Of a stretch of 64,000 nt of DNA, positions 26,260-35,212 are shown one piece after another. This DNA is from Onishia niordana (lineage in GTDB: Bacteria > Pseudomonadota > Gammaproteobacteria > Pseudomonadales > Halomonadaceae), in contig NZ_SDSD01000005.1 of the NCBI RefSeq assembly GCF_004798965.1, positions 1 through 64,000 of the forward strand, in the 5' to 3' direction. Positions within the stretch are counted from its first letter, which is position 1; every line of letters begins with the position of its first letter. The position numbers and the translations under genes are program-made. The notes under the pieces were generated by a model. It did no database searches. It saw only the letters and a program-made list of their open reading frames with translations, and was not told where the DNA came from.

Positions 26260-27162
26260 TCAGTCGACGACTAGGCAGCTCGGCAGACTCTCGCGAAGTG
26301 AGTGGGGGATGATGCCCAGGTCGCTGAAGGTACCGACCTGGTGATTGACGATGTTGTCCTGTGCCATCAGCACCAGTTGGTCGTGGGTCAGCGGCGGGCT
26401 GGGCAGGGGGGAGAGTAACGTGGTCAGCACGCGCCACACCGGTACGGGCACCGGTACCAGCGGGTGCTCGCGGCGCAAATGCGCCATCACTAGCGAGAGG
26501 ATGTCCCGATAGCGCATCACGTCCTCGCCACCCAGCTCGAAGAGCCGCCAGGCCGGCGGTCGCGGCCCCACCACCTTCTCCACGGCGCGGGCCACATCCT
26601 TCACATGCACGGGCTGCAGGTGTGTCTCGCCGCGGCCGAACAGTGGTATCGCCGGCAGGCGGGTGAGCTTCTCGAGCGTCGACAGGAAGGCATCGCCGGG
26701 GCCAAACAGTACGCTTGGCCGCAATAGGGTGGCCTTGGGGAAAGCACTGAGTACCGCCGCTTCGCCACGAGCACGGGCGCTGACGTAACGAGAGGGCGAC
26801 TGCTCATCTACACCGATGCCGGAGATGTGCACCAGCCGGGTGATGCCGGCCTGGCGAGCGAGCCGGGCCACGCGCTCGGCGCCCTCGACGTGAAGGGTAT
26901 CGAACCCTAGCTGCCGCGATTCCACGTAAAGACTCACGGCATTTACCGCGCCGCTGGCGCCGGCTAGTGCCTGGGCGACGCTTGCCTCGTCGAGGATATC
27001 GGCGCTGACCAGGCTCAACGGATCGCCGTCGGCCACGTTATCGGGCCATCTGGGTGTTCGGGCCGCGATGCGAACGCTGTGGCCGGCCTCCAGAAGCTCC
27101 CGTACGATGGCTCTGCCGAGAAAGCCGGTGCCGCCGAATACTGTGATCGGGCCGTCGGTCAT
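26260..27162 (-). CDS. NAD(P)-binding SDR (atypical, NDUFA9-like) protein
   Basis: The 300-residue atypical short-chain dehydrogenase/epimerase begins with VFGGTGFLGRAIV (dinucleotide-binding GxxGxxG). VHISGIGVDEQSPSRY includes the Ser/Tyr region and LLRPSVLFGPGD is typical of NDUFA9-like members. In bacteria these are often annotated as complex I NDUFA9-subunit-like or NAD-dependent epimerases. The substrate is undefined. It is followed on the same strand's upstream side by the FrnE-like gene with a 25-bp gap, so the two may be co-transcribed. Confidence 0.83.
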   Translation of the reverse strand: MTDGPITVFGGTGFLGRAIVRELLEAGHSVRIAARTPRWPDNVADGDPLSLVSADILDEASVAQALAGASGAVNAVSLYVESRQLGFDTLHVEGAERVARLARQAGITRLVHISGIGVDEQSPSRYVSARARGEAAVLSAFPKATLLRPSVLFGPGDAFLSTLEKLTRLPAIPLFGRGETHLQPVHVKDVARAVEKVVGPRPPAWRLFELGGEDVMRYRDILSLVMAHLRREHPLVPVPVPVWRVLTTLLSPLPSPPLTHDQLVLMAQDNIVNHQVGTFSDLGIIPHSLRESLPSCLVVD

Positions 27163-27187
27163 GTTACCCCTTACGTTCGGCGCTGGG

Positions 27188-27817
27188 TCAGTCCATCAAG
27201 TCGAGTAGCCGCTCAACAGCCAGCAGCAGTTGGCGACGCGGCTGGGCACCTTCGAGGATACCGGCATGCTCACCGTTCAACGAAAAACGCAAGCCGGGCA
27301 CGCCCTGAATACCCAGAGCCTGTGCGGCCTGTTGGTCGGCCAGTACCTGCTCGCGATAGCGGCCTTCGGCAAGCGCCTGCTCGAGCGAGGTGCCATCAAG
27401 CGTTAGCCCTTCGGCTACGTTGACCAGTGCCACCGGGTCCGCCAGGTCTAGGCTTTCTTCGAAGAAACCGCGGAACAGCGCCAAGCGGAGAGTGTCGGCC
27501 GTTGCAGGGTCGCTATGCTGTGCCCAGGCCATTGCCTCATGGGCGAGACGCGAGCGAGGTTGGATACGCGGCAAACGAAGTGTCATGCCGCGCTCTTCGG
27601 CCATGGGGTATACGGCGCGGTTCCAGATGTCCTGCAGGTAGTCGCCGTCAGGCTCCAGTGTCGGTGCAGGTTCCGGGCGCAGCTCGAAGGCTCGCCAGCG
27701 AATCCCGACCGCCTCGCCGAAGCGCGCCTTCAGCGCCGCCAGCTCGGGCTCTTCCAGATAGCAGAAGGGACAGACAAAGTCGCTGAACACGTCAATGGTG
27801 ATACGCGCTGTGCTCAT
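27188..27817 (-). CDS. DsbA-family (FrnE-like) oxidoreductase
   Basis: The 209-residue cytosolic DsbA-fold protein has the active site FVCPFCY (C16-C19) and the FrnE-type SRLAHEAMAWAQ and GIQGVPGLRFSLNG segments; the latter carries the cis-Pro. FrnE-like proteins are 2-hydroxychromene isomerase relatives and act on disulfides or glutathione. The ATG at 27817 is used because GAGG lies about 9 bases before it; an in-frame ATG lies four codons upstream. It probably leads an operon with the SDR gene. Confidence 0.85.
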   Translation of the reverse strand: MSTARITIDVFSDFVCPFCYLEEPELAALKARFGEAVGIRWRAFELRPEPAPTLEPDGDYLQDIWNRAVYPMAEERGMTLRLPRIQPRSRLAHEAMAWAQHSDPATADTLRLALFRGFFEESLDLADPVALVNVAEGLTLDGTSLEQALAEGRYREQVLADQQAAQALGIQGVPGLRFSLNGEHAGILEGAQPRRQLLLAVERLLDLMD

Positions 27818-28120
27818 GGAATGCCTCATCGGAAAATATTGAACACCATAGCTCGCTCGTTTCTCCCAGCCAAATGAATGACGGCCGTTGCATTTGATAC
27901 TTCGCCGCAGGGTGCCTGAGTAATAGGGTTAAGCCTGAGCATCAGTGATCATATGCCGCGTTGACCGCCTTATGCGGCTGAAATAAGATCGTCGTCTTTT
28001 TTCGCCGCTAGCCGCCTCGCGACCAGCCATTCGGTGTGGTTGGCCTCCTAGGATAAAGACAAGCCGGAAATGACGTTTGGTCTAAAGGTACCGGTGTCGC
28101 ATTGGTGACAAGGATCGGTT
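27818..28120. other. Intergenic region between the FrnE-like and YrbL-like genes
   Basis: About 300 bases holding the two divergent starts' upstream DNA. A small hairpin (CCGC..GCGG near 27980) without a T tract is visible. No gene or clear promoter pair was identified. Confidence 0.4.
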
Positions 28121-28729
28121 GTGACGTATTGTATTCCAGAGATTTCTGAGCAAGCGAGCCTGGAGCTCGATGACTCCCTGCGCATCGGTCGGGGCAACAA
28201 GCGTGACTGTTATATGCATCCCAAAGATGCCGGCCAGTGCATCAAGGTGGCCCGTCATCAGGATCGTTGGGAAGAGTGCCAGGAACAGAGCATTGTCGAG
28301 TGGTACTACATCAACCACCTCAAGGCACGCTGCGTGCCACTGACCCATTTGATCGATTGCTATGGCTGGGTGAATACGCAGTACGGCGCGGGGTTGGTCA
28401 TGGAGCGCATCCAGGAAGACAGCGGTGTGTCGGCGTTGACGCTGCGTCAGGCTATACAGCAAGGCCGCCTGAATCGCCACCAAGCCCACGACATGCTGAA
28501 TGAGCTGAAGGCCTGGGCGATCAAGTACGCCATCGTCATTGCCGATCTCAATGCTGCCAATCTCATGGTTCGCCCGGGTGATGGGGAGCGCGGCGCAAGC
28601 TTGGTATTGGTAGATGGGGTAGGTAGCCGCAGGCCGGACTGGAAATTTACGCTTTACCAGCACTGCTTGCCATTTTCGCGCATGAAGACTCGGCGCCAAT
28701 GGAAGCGTCAAATCGACAGCCTGTTGTAG
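28121..28729 (+). CDS. YrbL-like (PhoP-regulatory network) kinase-fold protein
   Basis: This 202-residue member of the YrbL family has a small kinase-like fold: SLRIGRGNKRDCYMHPKD (glycine-rich start), CIKV (Lys), ERIQED and IADLNAANLMV (catalytic-loop-like, HxDLxxxN degenerate), then LVDGVG in place of DFG. The substrate is unknown; E. coli YrbL is PhoP- and BasR-controlled. Start is GTG 28121 with AAGGA six bases before. The loop lacks the usual His, so true kinase activity is uncertain. Confidence 0.8.
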   Translation: MTYCIPEISEQASLELDDSLRIGRGNKRDCYMHPKDAGQCIKVARHQDRWEECQEQSIVEWYYINHLKARCVPLTHLIDCYGWVNTQYGAGLVMERIQEDSGVSALTLRQAIQQGRLNRHQAHDMLNELKAWAIKYAIVIADLNAANLMVRPGDGERGASLVLVDGVGSRRPDWKFTLYQHCLPFSRMKTRRQWKRQIDSLL

Positions 28730-29109
28730 GCGCTGGCGTGAATATCGATCGATTCGTCGCTGATCAAGATGGGGAATCTTTCGAGTTCAATCAGTGCGCG
28801 AATTATCCCTTCCATCCGACGCAGGCAGCCCTGGGTCCCGAGGCTTGCTTGTCTCTCTTGCCGGTACTGTCCGATGACGAGTCCAGGCGTGTGCTGGTCT
28901 ATAGTGGAGTCATGCTGTTTCCCATAATGATCACAACCGCCTTGAGTATCGTGAGCCCCGACTTAGTAACGGCGGTGAAATTGCTGCCGAGATCGCGCCT
29001 CCAACGATCGCGTCAGAGGTGAGCGGCCACCACAGTTAAACCTGAAACAGCCATAGACATCACGTTGGATCCATCTCGTTTGTTTACCCGGCCCTGATGG
29101 AGGGAATCG
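28730..29109. other. Intergenic stretch before the AMP-phosphorylase-like gene
   Basis: About 380 bases. A plus frame (28699-29022) overlaps the yrbL end and shows no recognisable motif, and the base pattern does not suggest coding. The right end holds the GAGGGA ribosome site of the next gene. No hairpin terminator or tRNA was seen. Confidence 0.4.
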
Positions 29110-30717
29110 ATGATGCGCCCCCCCAGTAAAGACGCCGTATCTGGCAGCACCGAAAACAATCGGGACATTGACCATACGCTTGCTCCATTGCTGGTGCGCC
29201 GGGTCGGCATCGACACCTACCGCGAGAACGTAGTCTATCTGCATCGGGATTGTGCGCATTATCGCGCCGAGGGCTTCCAGGCGCTGTCGAAGGTTGAGGT
29301 GTGTGCCAACGGTCATCGTATCCTGGCGAGCCTCAATGTCGTCGATGACCCTGGCATCGTCGCCTGTCATCAGCTGGGCCTCTCAGAGGATGCCTTTCGT
29401 GCGCTTGGTGAGGAGGAGGGACGTCCGGTCAGCATCTCCCAGGCCGAGCCACCGGCATCGATTCCGGCTTTACATCGCAAGATCGCCGGTGAGCGCCTGT
29501 CACGCCAGGATTATCAGCACATCATTCGTGATGTCGCCGAGCTGCGCTATTCGAAAATTGAGCTAACCGCCTTTCTGGTGGCCTGCAGCCAGGGCGAGCT
29601 CGATCGAGAGGAAGTCTTCTACCTGAGCGATGCCATGAGCCGGGTCGGGCGGCGACTTGACTGGCGTGAGCACCCGGTGGTCGACAAGCACTGTATTGGC
29701 GGCATTCCCGGTAACCGCACCTCGATGCTGGTGGTGTCGATCGTCGCGGCGCATGGTCTCCTGTGCCCCAAGACCTCCTCGCGGGCCTTCACTTCACCTT
29801 CGGGCACTGCCGATACCATGGAGGTGCTGGCCAGGGTAGACATGCCCTTTGACGAGCTCGGCGAAATCGTGCGTATTCATCGCGGCTGCCTGGCCTGGGG
29901 CGGTACCAGCGAGCTGTCACCGGCCGATGACGTACTGATCGCTGTCGAACGACCGCTGTACCTGGACTCCCCGGGGCAGATGGTGGCCTCGATCCTGTCC
30001 AAGAAGGTGGCGGCCGGATCGACGCACCTACTGCTCGATATTCCGGTGGGGCCGAATGCCAAGGTGCGCAGCATGGCCGAGGCCCGGCGCCTGCGTAAGC
30101 TGTTCGAGTTCGTGGCCGGGCGCATGGGGCTGGTGCTGGACGTGGTGGTCACCGATGGCAGTCAGCCGATCGGACGTGGCATCGGTCCGGTACTTGAGGC
30201 CCGCGATGTGATGCGCGTCCTCACGCATCATGCCGAGGCGCCCAATGACCTTAGACAGAAGGCGCTGCGCCTGGCGGGACGGATGCTGGAGTTCGATCCC
30301 GACGTGCGTGGCGGCGATGGCTTCGGCATCGCCCGGGATATCCTCGATTCCGGTCGGGCGCTGGAGAAGATGCAAGCAATCATGCGTGCCCAGGGCGAGC
30401 GGCCGTTCGATGCGGAGCATCCGCCTTTGGCAGCTCACAGTTTTGAGGTCACTGCGCCGGAGAGCGGCGTGGTGACGGCTATCGACAACCTCAAACTTGC
30501 CCGCATCGCGCGACTGGCCGGGGCCCCGAAGCCCGCTGGGGCAGGGGTCGACCTGCTTAAGCGTATCGGCGATCCGGTAGAGGCTGGCGAAGCGCTTTAT
30601 CACGTCTATGCGGCCTACCAGGCCGAGCTTGCCTTCGCCCACCAGTCCTGCGAGCGGGACAACGGCTTCAGCATCGGCCGTGCGGATGAGATCACCCGGC
30701 TAAACGTGGAGTTCTGA
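29110..30717 (+). CDS. AMP phosphorylase / thymidine phosphorylase family protein
   Basis: At 535 residues it is longer than DeoA (about 440) because of an extra N-terminal domain, as in archaeal AMP phosphorylases. Landmarks are [14 protein letters not shown] (about 195-208), [23 protein letters not shown] (the family signature) and [23 protein letters not shown]. The AMP-phosphorylase group converts nucleoside 5'-monophosphate + Pi to base + ribose 1,5-bisphosphate. Its stop overlaps the start of a PRPP-synthase-like gene (TGATG), which argues for action on phosphorylated ribose rather than thymidine. Bacterial members are often annotated only as putative thymidine phosphorylase. Confidence 0.83.
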   Translation: MMRPPSKDAVSGSTENNRDIDHTLAPLLVRRVGIDTYRENVVYLHRDCAHYRAEGFQALSKVEVCANGHRILASLNVVDDPGIVACHQLGLSEDAFRALGEEEGRPVSISQAEPPASIPALHRKIAGERLSRQDYQHIIRDVAELRYSKIELTAFLVACSQGELDREEVFYLSDAMSRVGRRLDWREHPVVDKHCIGGIPGNRTSMLVVSIVAAHGLLCPKTSSRAFTSPSGTADTMEVLARVDMPFDELGEIVRIHRGCLAWGGTSELSPADDVLIAVERPLYLDSPGQMVASILSKKVAAGSTHLLLDIPVGPNAKVRSMAEARRLRKLFEFVAGRMGLVLDVVVTDGSQPIGRGIGPVLEARDVMRVLTHHAEAPNDLRQKALRLAGRMLEFDPDVRGGDGFGIARDILDSGRALEKMQAIMRAQGERPFDAEHPPLAAHSFEVTAPESGVVTAIDNLKLARIARLAGAPKPAGAGVDLLKRIGDPVEAGEALYHVYAAYQAELAFAHQSCERDNGFSIGRADEITRLNVEF

Positions 30718-31622
30718 TGGATACCCAGCTGGTCTATTTCAAGGATGAAGCCACGCCGGCGCTCAGTCTGGCAGAGACGTCAGGGCTTGCCGCAAGCGTT
30801 ATCCAGCGCCACGATTTTCCCGATCAAGAGTTGATGCTCACTCTGCCAACGCCGCTCCATAATGCCGTGCCGCAAACGCTGGTGGTGTACAGAAGCCTCG
30901 ATCGGCCCAATGACAAGCTGGTTGAGCTGATGCTGGTTGCCCGCCACGCCCGCAGGCTAGGTATCAAGCGGCTGGTGCTGGTGGCGCCGTATCTTGCTTA
31001 TATGCGCCAGGATACCGCCTTCCATCCCGGTGAGGTCGTCAGCCAACCGCTGATCGGCGCCTTTCTTGATGAGCTGTTCGATGCGGTGATCACCGTCGAT
31101 CCCCACCTGCATCGTATCTCGCGCCTGGATGAGGTCATGCCGCGGGTTCAGGCGCTGACACTCTCCGGGGCGCCACGGCTCGCGGCGCTGATCGAGGAGA
31201 AGCGCAGCAACACTTTCCTGATGGGGCCGGATGCCGAGTCGGTCCAGTGGGTCGAGGTGGCGGCCGCCGCCACCGGGTTCGATCATGGGGTGTGCCACAA
31301 GGTGCGCCACGGCGATACCCGGGTCGATATCGCGCTGCCGGCTATCGACCTGCGTGGTCGCGAGGTGGTGCTGATGGACGATATCGCCAGCTCAGGACAC
31401 ACCCTGGCCCGTGCAGCCGAGGCGGTGTTCATGGCGGGGGCCGACTCGGTGGATGTGGCGGTGACCCATGCGCTTTTTGCCGGCAATGCACTGGAAGTGA
31501 TTCATAAGGCCGGCGTCAACGAGGTGTGGAGCACCGACTGTATCGCCCACCCGAGCAACGCCGTGGCCATGGCGCCAACGCTTGGTCAGGCGTTGGCTGA
31601 GGTACTGCTGGATGGGGCATGA
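30717..31622 (+). CDS. Ribose-phosphate pyrophosphokinase-like protein
   Basis: The 301-residue protein has the PRPP-synthase/phosphoribosyltransferase fold: PYLAYMRQDTAFHPGEVVS (about 96-114; compare PYxxYxRQD in Prs), VDPHLHRI, and the PRPP loop VVLMDDIASSGHTL (about 216-229). It is shorter and more diverged than housekeeping Prs. Translational coupling to an AMP-phosphorylase-like gene suggests it makes PRPP from, or otherwise acts on, ribose phosphates released by that partner. It could instead be a non-canonical phosphoribosyltransferase. The direction of the reaction is inference. Confidence 0.8.
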   Translation: MDTQLVYFKDEATPALSLAETSGLAASVIQRHDFPDQELMLTLPTPLHNAVPQTLVVYRSLDRPNDKLVELMLVARHARRLGIKRLVLVAPYLAYMRQDTAFHPGEVVSQPLIGAFLDELFDAVITVDPHLHRISRLDEVMPRVQALTLSGAPRLAALIEEKRSNTFLMGPDAESVQWVEVAAAATGFDHGVCHKVRHGDTRVDIALPAIDLRGREVVLMDDIASSGHTLARAAEAVFMAGADSVDVAVTHALFAGNALEVIHKAGVNEVWSTDCIAHPSNAVAMAPTLGQALAEVLLDGA

Positions 31623-31682
31623 CGAGAGCCCGGCGGGATAAGCTAAGAGAGCCTGGGGCTCGCATGGTGTGAGGAGAGGCGC

Positions 31683-32102
31683 TTATTCCCCGTTCAGAGT
31701 GGCAAGAATCCGCCGTGAGCCGCCCTGATCCCGATGCTCACCAAGCCACACGCCCTGCCACGTGCCCAGTGCCAGGCGTCCATTGCTGATCGCGAGCGTT
31801 AGCTGGGTACCGAACAGGCTGGCGCCGATATGGCCGGGCATGTCGTCTGGGCCTTCCAGCGTATGGCGCAGGAAGGGCAGGTCGCCGGGGGCGATATGGC
31901 GCAGGAAGGCGTCCATGTCGTGGCGCACGTCGGGGTCGGCATTCTCGTTCAGGGTCAGCGAGGCCGACGTGTGTAGCAGTTGCAGATGTAGCAGGCCGAC
32001 TCTCAGTCCGGAGAGGTCGTCGAGGGCATTCTCGATCTCGTGGGTGATCAGGTGAAAGCCCCGCGAGCGGGGGGCGAGGCGGATCTCTTGCTGCTGCCAC
32101 AT
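31683..32102 (-). CDS. YjbQ/UPF0047 family protein
   Basis: The 139-residue protein has the YjbQ signature: LLHLQLLHTSASLTLNENADPDVRHDM, FLRHTLEGPDDMPGHIGASLFG and GTWQGVWLGEHRD, with clustered His and Asp residues that bind metal or phosphate. E. coli YjbQ shows weak thiamine-phosphate-synthase activity. The ATG at 32102 is two bases after the stop of the upstream peptidase-like gene, so translation is coupled; an upstream in-frame extension to 32162 overlaps that gene and is rejected. Confidence 0.88.
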   Translation of the reverse strand: MWQQQEIRLAPRSRGFHLITHEIENALDDLSGLRVGLLHLQLLHTSASLTLNENADPDVRHDMDAFLRHIAPGDLPFLRHTLEGPDDMPGHIGASLFGTQLTLAISNGRLALGTWQGVWLGEHRDQGGSRRILATLNGE

Positions 32103-32104
32103 GG

Positions 32105-33073
32105 TCAGGGAGTCTCCTCTGAGAAAAGCGTATCGAGCTTGTCCTGGGCTGTTTCCTGCCACTTGCCTGGCAGGTCGGCTGCCTGTTCAAGGGCCTTACG
32201 GGCTTCCTGCGCCTGATCAAGGCCATGCAGCGTCAGCCCCAGGTTGAGCCAGGCCGCAGCAAGCGTCGGATCATGCAGGGTGGCAAAGCGAAAGGCGTCG
32301 GCGGCACCGGCTCGGTCGCCGCTTGAGTAACGTGCATTACCGAGCCCGAACCAGCCCATGGCGAGCCCCGGCCAGCGCTGAACAAGTGCCTCCCAGCTTT
32401 TCAGCAGTGCCTCGGCGCCTTGCACCCGGTCGGCATCGCTGATGGCGGTCAGCGCCCCCTTGGCAGAAATGCCGGGAGGAATCTCGCCGGGGGGCAGGGC
32501 GACCATCGCCCAGCGATCGCTGCGCGCCCAGGTGGCATCGAAGGTCGAGAGCGCCATGTCCTGGCTGGGGGTGAAGCCGGTGTGCAGCCGCATGGTATCG
32601 TCATCGAGGTCATAGCCGATCGCCACGGCATAATGCCAGAGCGGGGCGATTGGCAGTGACAGGTTCTGCATCACCACCACCGGATGGCCGGCATCCAGCG
32701 TCTCGATCAGCGACTCGATGTCATTGTCGAGGACGAAGGGAATGCGCCCCTGGCGGCGTGTCGTGGCGAGCATTTCCGGTTGCACACTACCCTGGCGATT
32801 AGGCAGGAACAGCTGCGGGATCAGGGCATCGACATCCGCATTCACGCCACTGTCGTTGAGTACCATGGCCAGAGCCGCAGGGCCGCACTGGTAATCGCGT
32901 TGGCCGAAGAAGGGCACATCGTCGAGGTTAGTCTGCCGAGCAATGCCAAGTTGCTCGGGTTTTGAGATGTGGGGTGTGCCGGCACAGCCAGCCAGCACCA
33001 TCAGTATGAGGGCACAAAGCAGAACGCCCGCGGCGCGGGCGTTCAACATGTGCAGTCGAGGTGCACGCATCAT
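32105..33073 (-). CDS. PA2778-type lipoprotein cysteine peptidase with TPR tail
   Basis: The 322-residue protein has a lipoprotein signal with lipobox LAGC (lipidated C30), a C39-like peptidase domain with C63 in QCGPAALAMVL and H147 in WHYAVAIGYD, and a C-terminal TPR-like region (about 215-315; GWFGLGNARYSSGDRAGAADAF). It matches the PA2778 family. Together with the small PA2779-type protein encoded just upstream (four bases away) it forms a conserved pair of unknown role, presumably acting on a peptide in the periplasm. The YjbQ gene follows it. Confidence 0.87.
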   Translation of the reverse strand: MMRAPRLHMLNARAAGVLLCALILMVLAGCAGTPHISKPEQLGIARQTNLDDVPFFGQRDYQCGPAALAMVLNDSGVNADVDALIPQLFLPNRQGSVQPEMLATTRRQGRIPFVLDNDIESLIETLDAGHPVVVMQNLSLPIAPLWHYAVAIGYDLDDDTMRLHTGFTPSQDMALSTFDATWARSDRWAMVALPPGEIPPGISAKGALTAISDADRVQGAEALLKSWEALVQRWPGLAMGWFGLGNARYSSGDRAGAADAFRFATLHDPTLAAAWLNLGLTLHGLDQAQEARKALEQAADLPGKWQETAQDKLDTLFSEETP

Positions 33074-33077
33074 GCGA

Positions 33078-33479
33078 TCAACGTGTAAATGGATAGACGT
33101 TGGTCAGGCCCAGGATATCGGTGACCAGCAGGATCACGAATACCGCGAACAGGGCACCGATCACGCTGGCACCAGCCGGCATCTCGTCGAGCTGGTCGGC
33201 CATCTGGGACACTTCCTGATCGGACAGCGCCGCGACACGAGCCTTCACTTCTTCCGGCTGGACGCCTTGCAGCAGCAGCTGCTGCTGTACGTCTTCACGG
33301 GCCAACAGGTCATTGATGCGCTCCCGGTCGGCAGCTACTTGCGATGCGCTGAGCGCGTCCTGAGTGGTGACCAGGTCACTGGCCGAAGTGGCCGGTACCG
33401 ATGCCACGGCGGGCAGGCTTCCCAATACCAGAAAAGCGATCAATAGCGGGCTAATGACGCGAGCGATTTTATTCATCAT
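33078..33479 (-). CDS. PA2779-type small membrane protein
   Basis: This 133-residue protein has an N-terminal signal or membrane segment (ISPLLIAFLVLGSLPAVASVPA), a helical middle (residues 40-95; RINDLLAREDVQQQLLLQGV) and a C-terminal hydrophobic helix (SVIGALFAVFVILLVTDILG). It is the partner of the PA2778-type peptidase and could be its substrate: the family's Ala/Gly-rich turn before the last helix resembles peptide-export precursors, but this is inference. The first ATG (33479) follows AAGGA at seven bases; a second ATG follows directly. Confidence 0.85.
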   Translation of the reverse strand: MMNKIARVISPLLIAFLVLGSLPAVASVPATSASDLVTTQDALSASQVAADRERINDLLAREDVQQQLLLQGVQPEEVKARVAALSDQEVSQMADQLDEMPAGASVIGALFAVFVILLVTDILGLTNVYPFTR

Positions 33480-33716
33480 GGAATGATCCTTCTTGCAGAA
33501 ATGGCTTTTGGCTTCTTCTGATGACCCAAGACGTCCTAGTCATGGGAACGATCGTGCGACACGCGATGCGTCACCAGTATAAGAGTAGATAGCGATGATT
33601 TTCATGCCTTTTCTGTATTCGTCAGGAAATGTCGACTCGGACGGCAAGGCATATCCACAAAGGATATAGCCATAGTGCCAGGGTGTACTTCACTTTTCCG
33701 GTGTGCTTTGCGAGAC

Positions 33717-33739
33717 TCCTGCACTCTTTTAGTGCAGGA
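33717..33739 (+). promoter_or_regulatory. Hairpin just upstream of the HPP gene
   Basis: TCCTGCACT (33717-33725) and AGTGCAGGA (33731-33739) are perfect inverted repeats around CTTTT. The hairpin ends 12 bases before the GTG start at 33751 and would occlude the ribosome site or serve as an operator. There is no T tract, so it is not a normal terminator. Confidence 0.4.
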
Positions 33740-33750
33740 CGTCTGGTCGA

Positions 33751-34281
33751 GTGAAATCCTATCTTATAAAAATGCGCGGTGAACCCATTCAGCGCCCCCG
33801 GGCTTGCTGGCGCGATGCGCTGTGGTCCTGGGTCGGCGCCTTTGCAGGCATGCTGGCCATCTGTGTGGTGGCAGCACAATGGCTAAGTGACCAACTACTG
33901 ATCGTGGGCTCTTTTGGTGCTACCTCTGTGCTGATCTATGCCGTTCCGGCGAGCCCCCTGGCTCAGCCCCGCAATGTACTGATCGGCAGCATGCTCTCTG
34001 CGCTGGTGGGTGTAGCCTGCTTCCAGTTGCTGGGCGCTACTTCGGTGGCCGTGGCGCTATCGGTGTCACTGGCCATTCTGGTCATGCAACTGACTCACAC
34101 GGTGCATCCCCCAGGGGCTGCCGCGGCGCTGATCGCCGTCATCGGCGGCCCTGACGTTCATGCACTGGGCTGGTGGTATCCGCTGTTGCCGATTGGCATC
34201 GGCTGTGCCCTGATGCTGGGAGTGGCGATCCTTGTCAACAATCTGGCTCGCCACCGTCGCTACCCTGTCCACTGGCGCTGA
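33751..34281 (+). CDS. HPP-family integral membrane protein
   Basis: The 176-residue protein has four or five hydrophobic helices and carries the family motif HTVHPPGAAAALIAVIGG (about 115-132) plus GSFGATSVLIYAVPASPLAQPRN. HPP proteins have been linked to nitrite transport in cyanobacteria and plants; the bacterial role is unclear. Start is uncertain: GTG 33751 has only a weak ribosome site, and ATG 33772 has none. Transcribed alone. Confidence 0.82.
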   Translation: MKSYLIKMRGEPIQRPRACWRDALWSWVGAFAGMLAICVVAAQWLSDQLLIVGSFGATSVLIYAVPASPLAQPRNVLIGSMLSALVGVACFQLLGATSVAVALSVSLAILVMQLTHTVHPPGAAAALIAVIGGPDVHALGWWYPLLPIGIGCALMLGVAILVNNLARHRRYPVHWR

Positions 34282-34295
34282 GCGGTGACAGGGCC

Positions 34296-35138
34296 TCAGC
34301 GGTAGCCGGCCATCAAGTCCCGTACCAGTGGGGTATCGGCATCGCGATGGGTCGGCAGTTCGAAGCGAGCTCGAGCAATCGCGGTGCGCGACAGGCAGGC
34401 CTCGATCAGCATTTCGCGGTCTTCGGCCAGTGCCAGGATTTCGCCGCGTGGACCAAGAATGCGCGACCCGCCCCAGAAGTGACTCTCGCCCTCGGGACCA
34501 AAGCGGTTGGCCATGATCACCGGGGTGCCGTAGGTCATGGCGTAGAAGTGCAGGTTGATGGCCCAGTTCTGCTCGTTGGAGAAGTCCTCGCTGACGATGC
34601 CCGAGGCCGAGTTAATCGGCGCGCAGAGTACTGTAGGTCTCGCCAGCAGGGCAGCATGCACCAGCCCCGGGTTCCACAGGTCGGCACAGATCAGCGATGT
34701 GGCGGACCAGCCCGGCTGCACCGCTCCATGGGTCAGTTCACTGCCGTGCGTGAATAACTTACCTTCTTCCAGGCCGCCGTAGGTGGGTAGGTTGAGCTTG
34801 CGATGCACGGCCTGAAGCTCGCCGTGCTGCAGGATCGCCAGGGCGTTGTAGTACTCGCCCGGGCTTGCTTCCTCGACGAAGCCCACCACCACCTGCATCT
34901 CACCGACCTCCCGGGCGAGAGCCGCCAGGCGTGGATCATGCGCTGGGCAGGCCACCTCGATCACCCGGCTGCCAAGGCCATAGCCGGTCAAGGACAGTTC
35001 GGGAAAGACCAGCAGCTCCAGCCCGGCCTGGCGCGCCTGGGTGATTTTCTCTAGGTGGCGCTCGATATTGGCATCGACATCGCCCAGGGTGGCATTGATC
35101 TGGGCGGCGCCGACGCGCAGGTGGTCCTGATAGTGCAT
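34296..35138 (-). CDS. Carbon-nitrogen hydrolase (nitrilase superfamily) protein
   Basis: The 280-residue protein has the full Glu-Lys-Cys catalytic set: E47 in FPELSLTGYG, K114 in HRKLNLPTYGG and C151 in LICADLWNPG. It hydrolyses amide or nitrile C-N bonds in the cytosol; the motif pattern resembles amidase or beta-alanine-synthase-like branches. The ATG at 35138 is chosen since residues upstream to 35216 lack homology. The preceding MmgE/PrpD gene ends 75 bp upstream and probably shares the transcript. Confidence 0.87.
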   Translation of the reverse strand: MHYQDHLRVGAAQINATLGDVDANIERHLEKITQARQAGLELLVFPELSLTGYGLGSRVIEVACPAHDPRLAALAREVGEMQVVVGFVEEASPGEYYNALAILQHGELQAVHRKLNLPTYGGLEEGKLFTHGSELTHGAVQPGWSATSLICADLWNPGLVHAALLARPTVLCAPINSASGIVSEDFSNEQNWAINLHFYAMTYGTPVIMANRFGPEGESHFWGGSRILGPRGEILALAEDREMLIEACLSRTAIARARFELPTHRDADTPLVRDLMAGYR

Positions 35139-35212
35139 GGAGGCATCTCGTCGTTGGGAAATGAAAGTTGGGAACACCTCGCCAAGAATCATTGCAGCCG
35201 CCTGACGGCACT

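Noticed and set aside
28699..29022. Plus frame overlapping the end of the YrbL-like gene
   Set aside because: Out of frame overlap, no motif, and coding bias not convincing.
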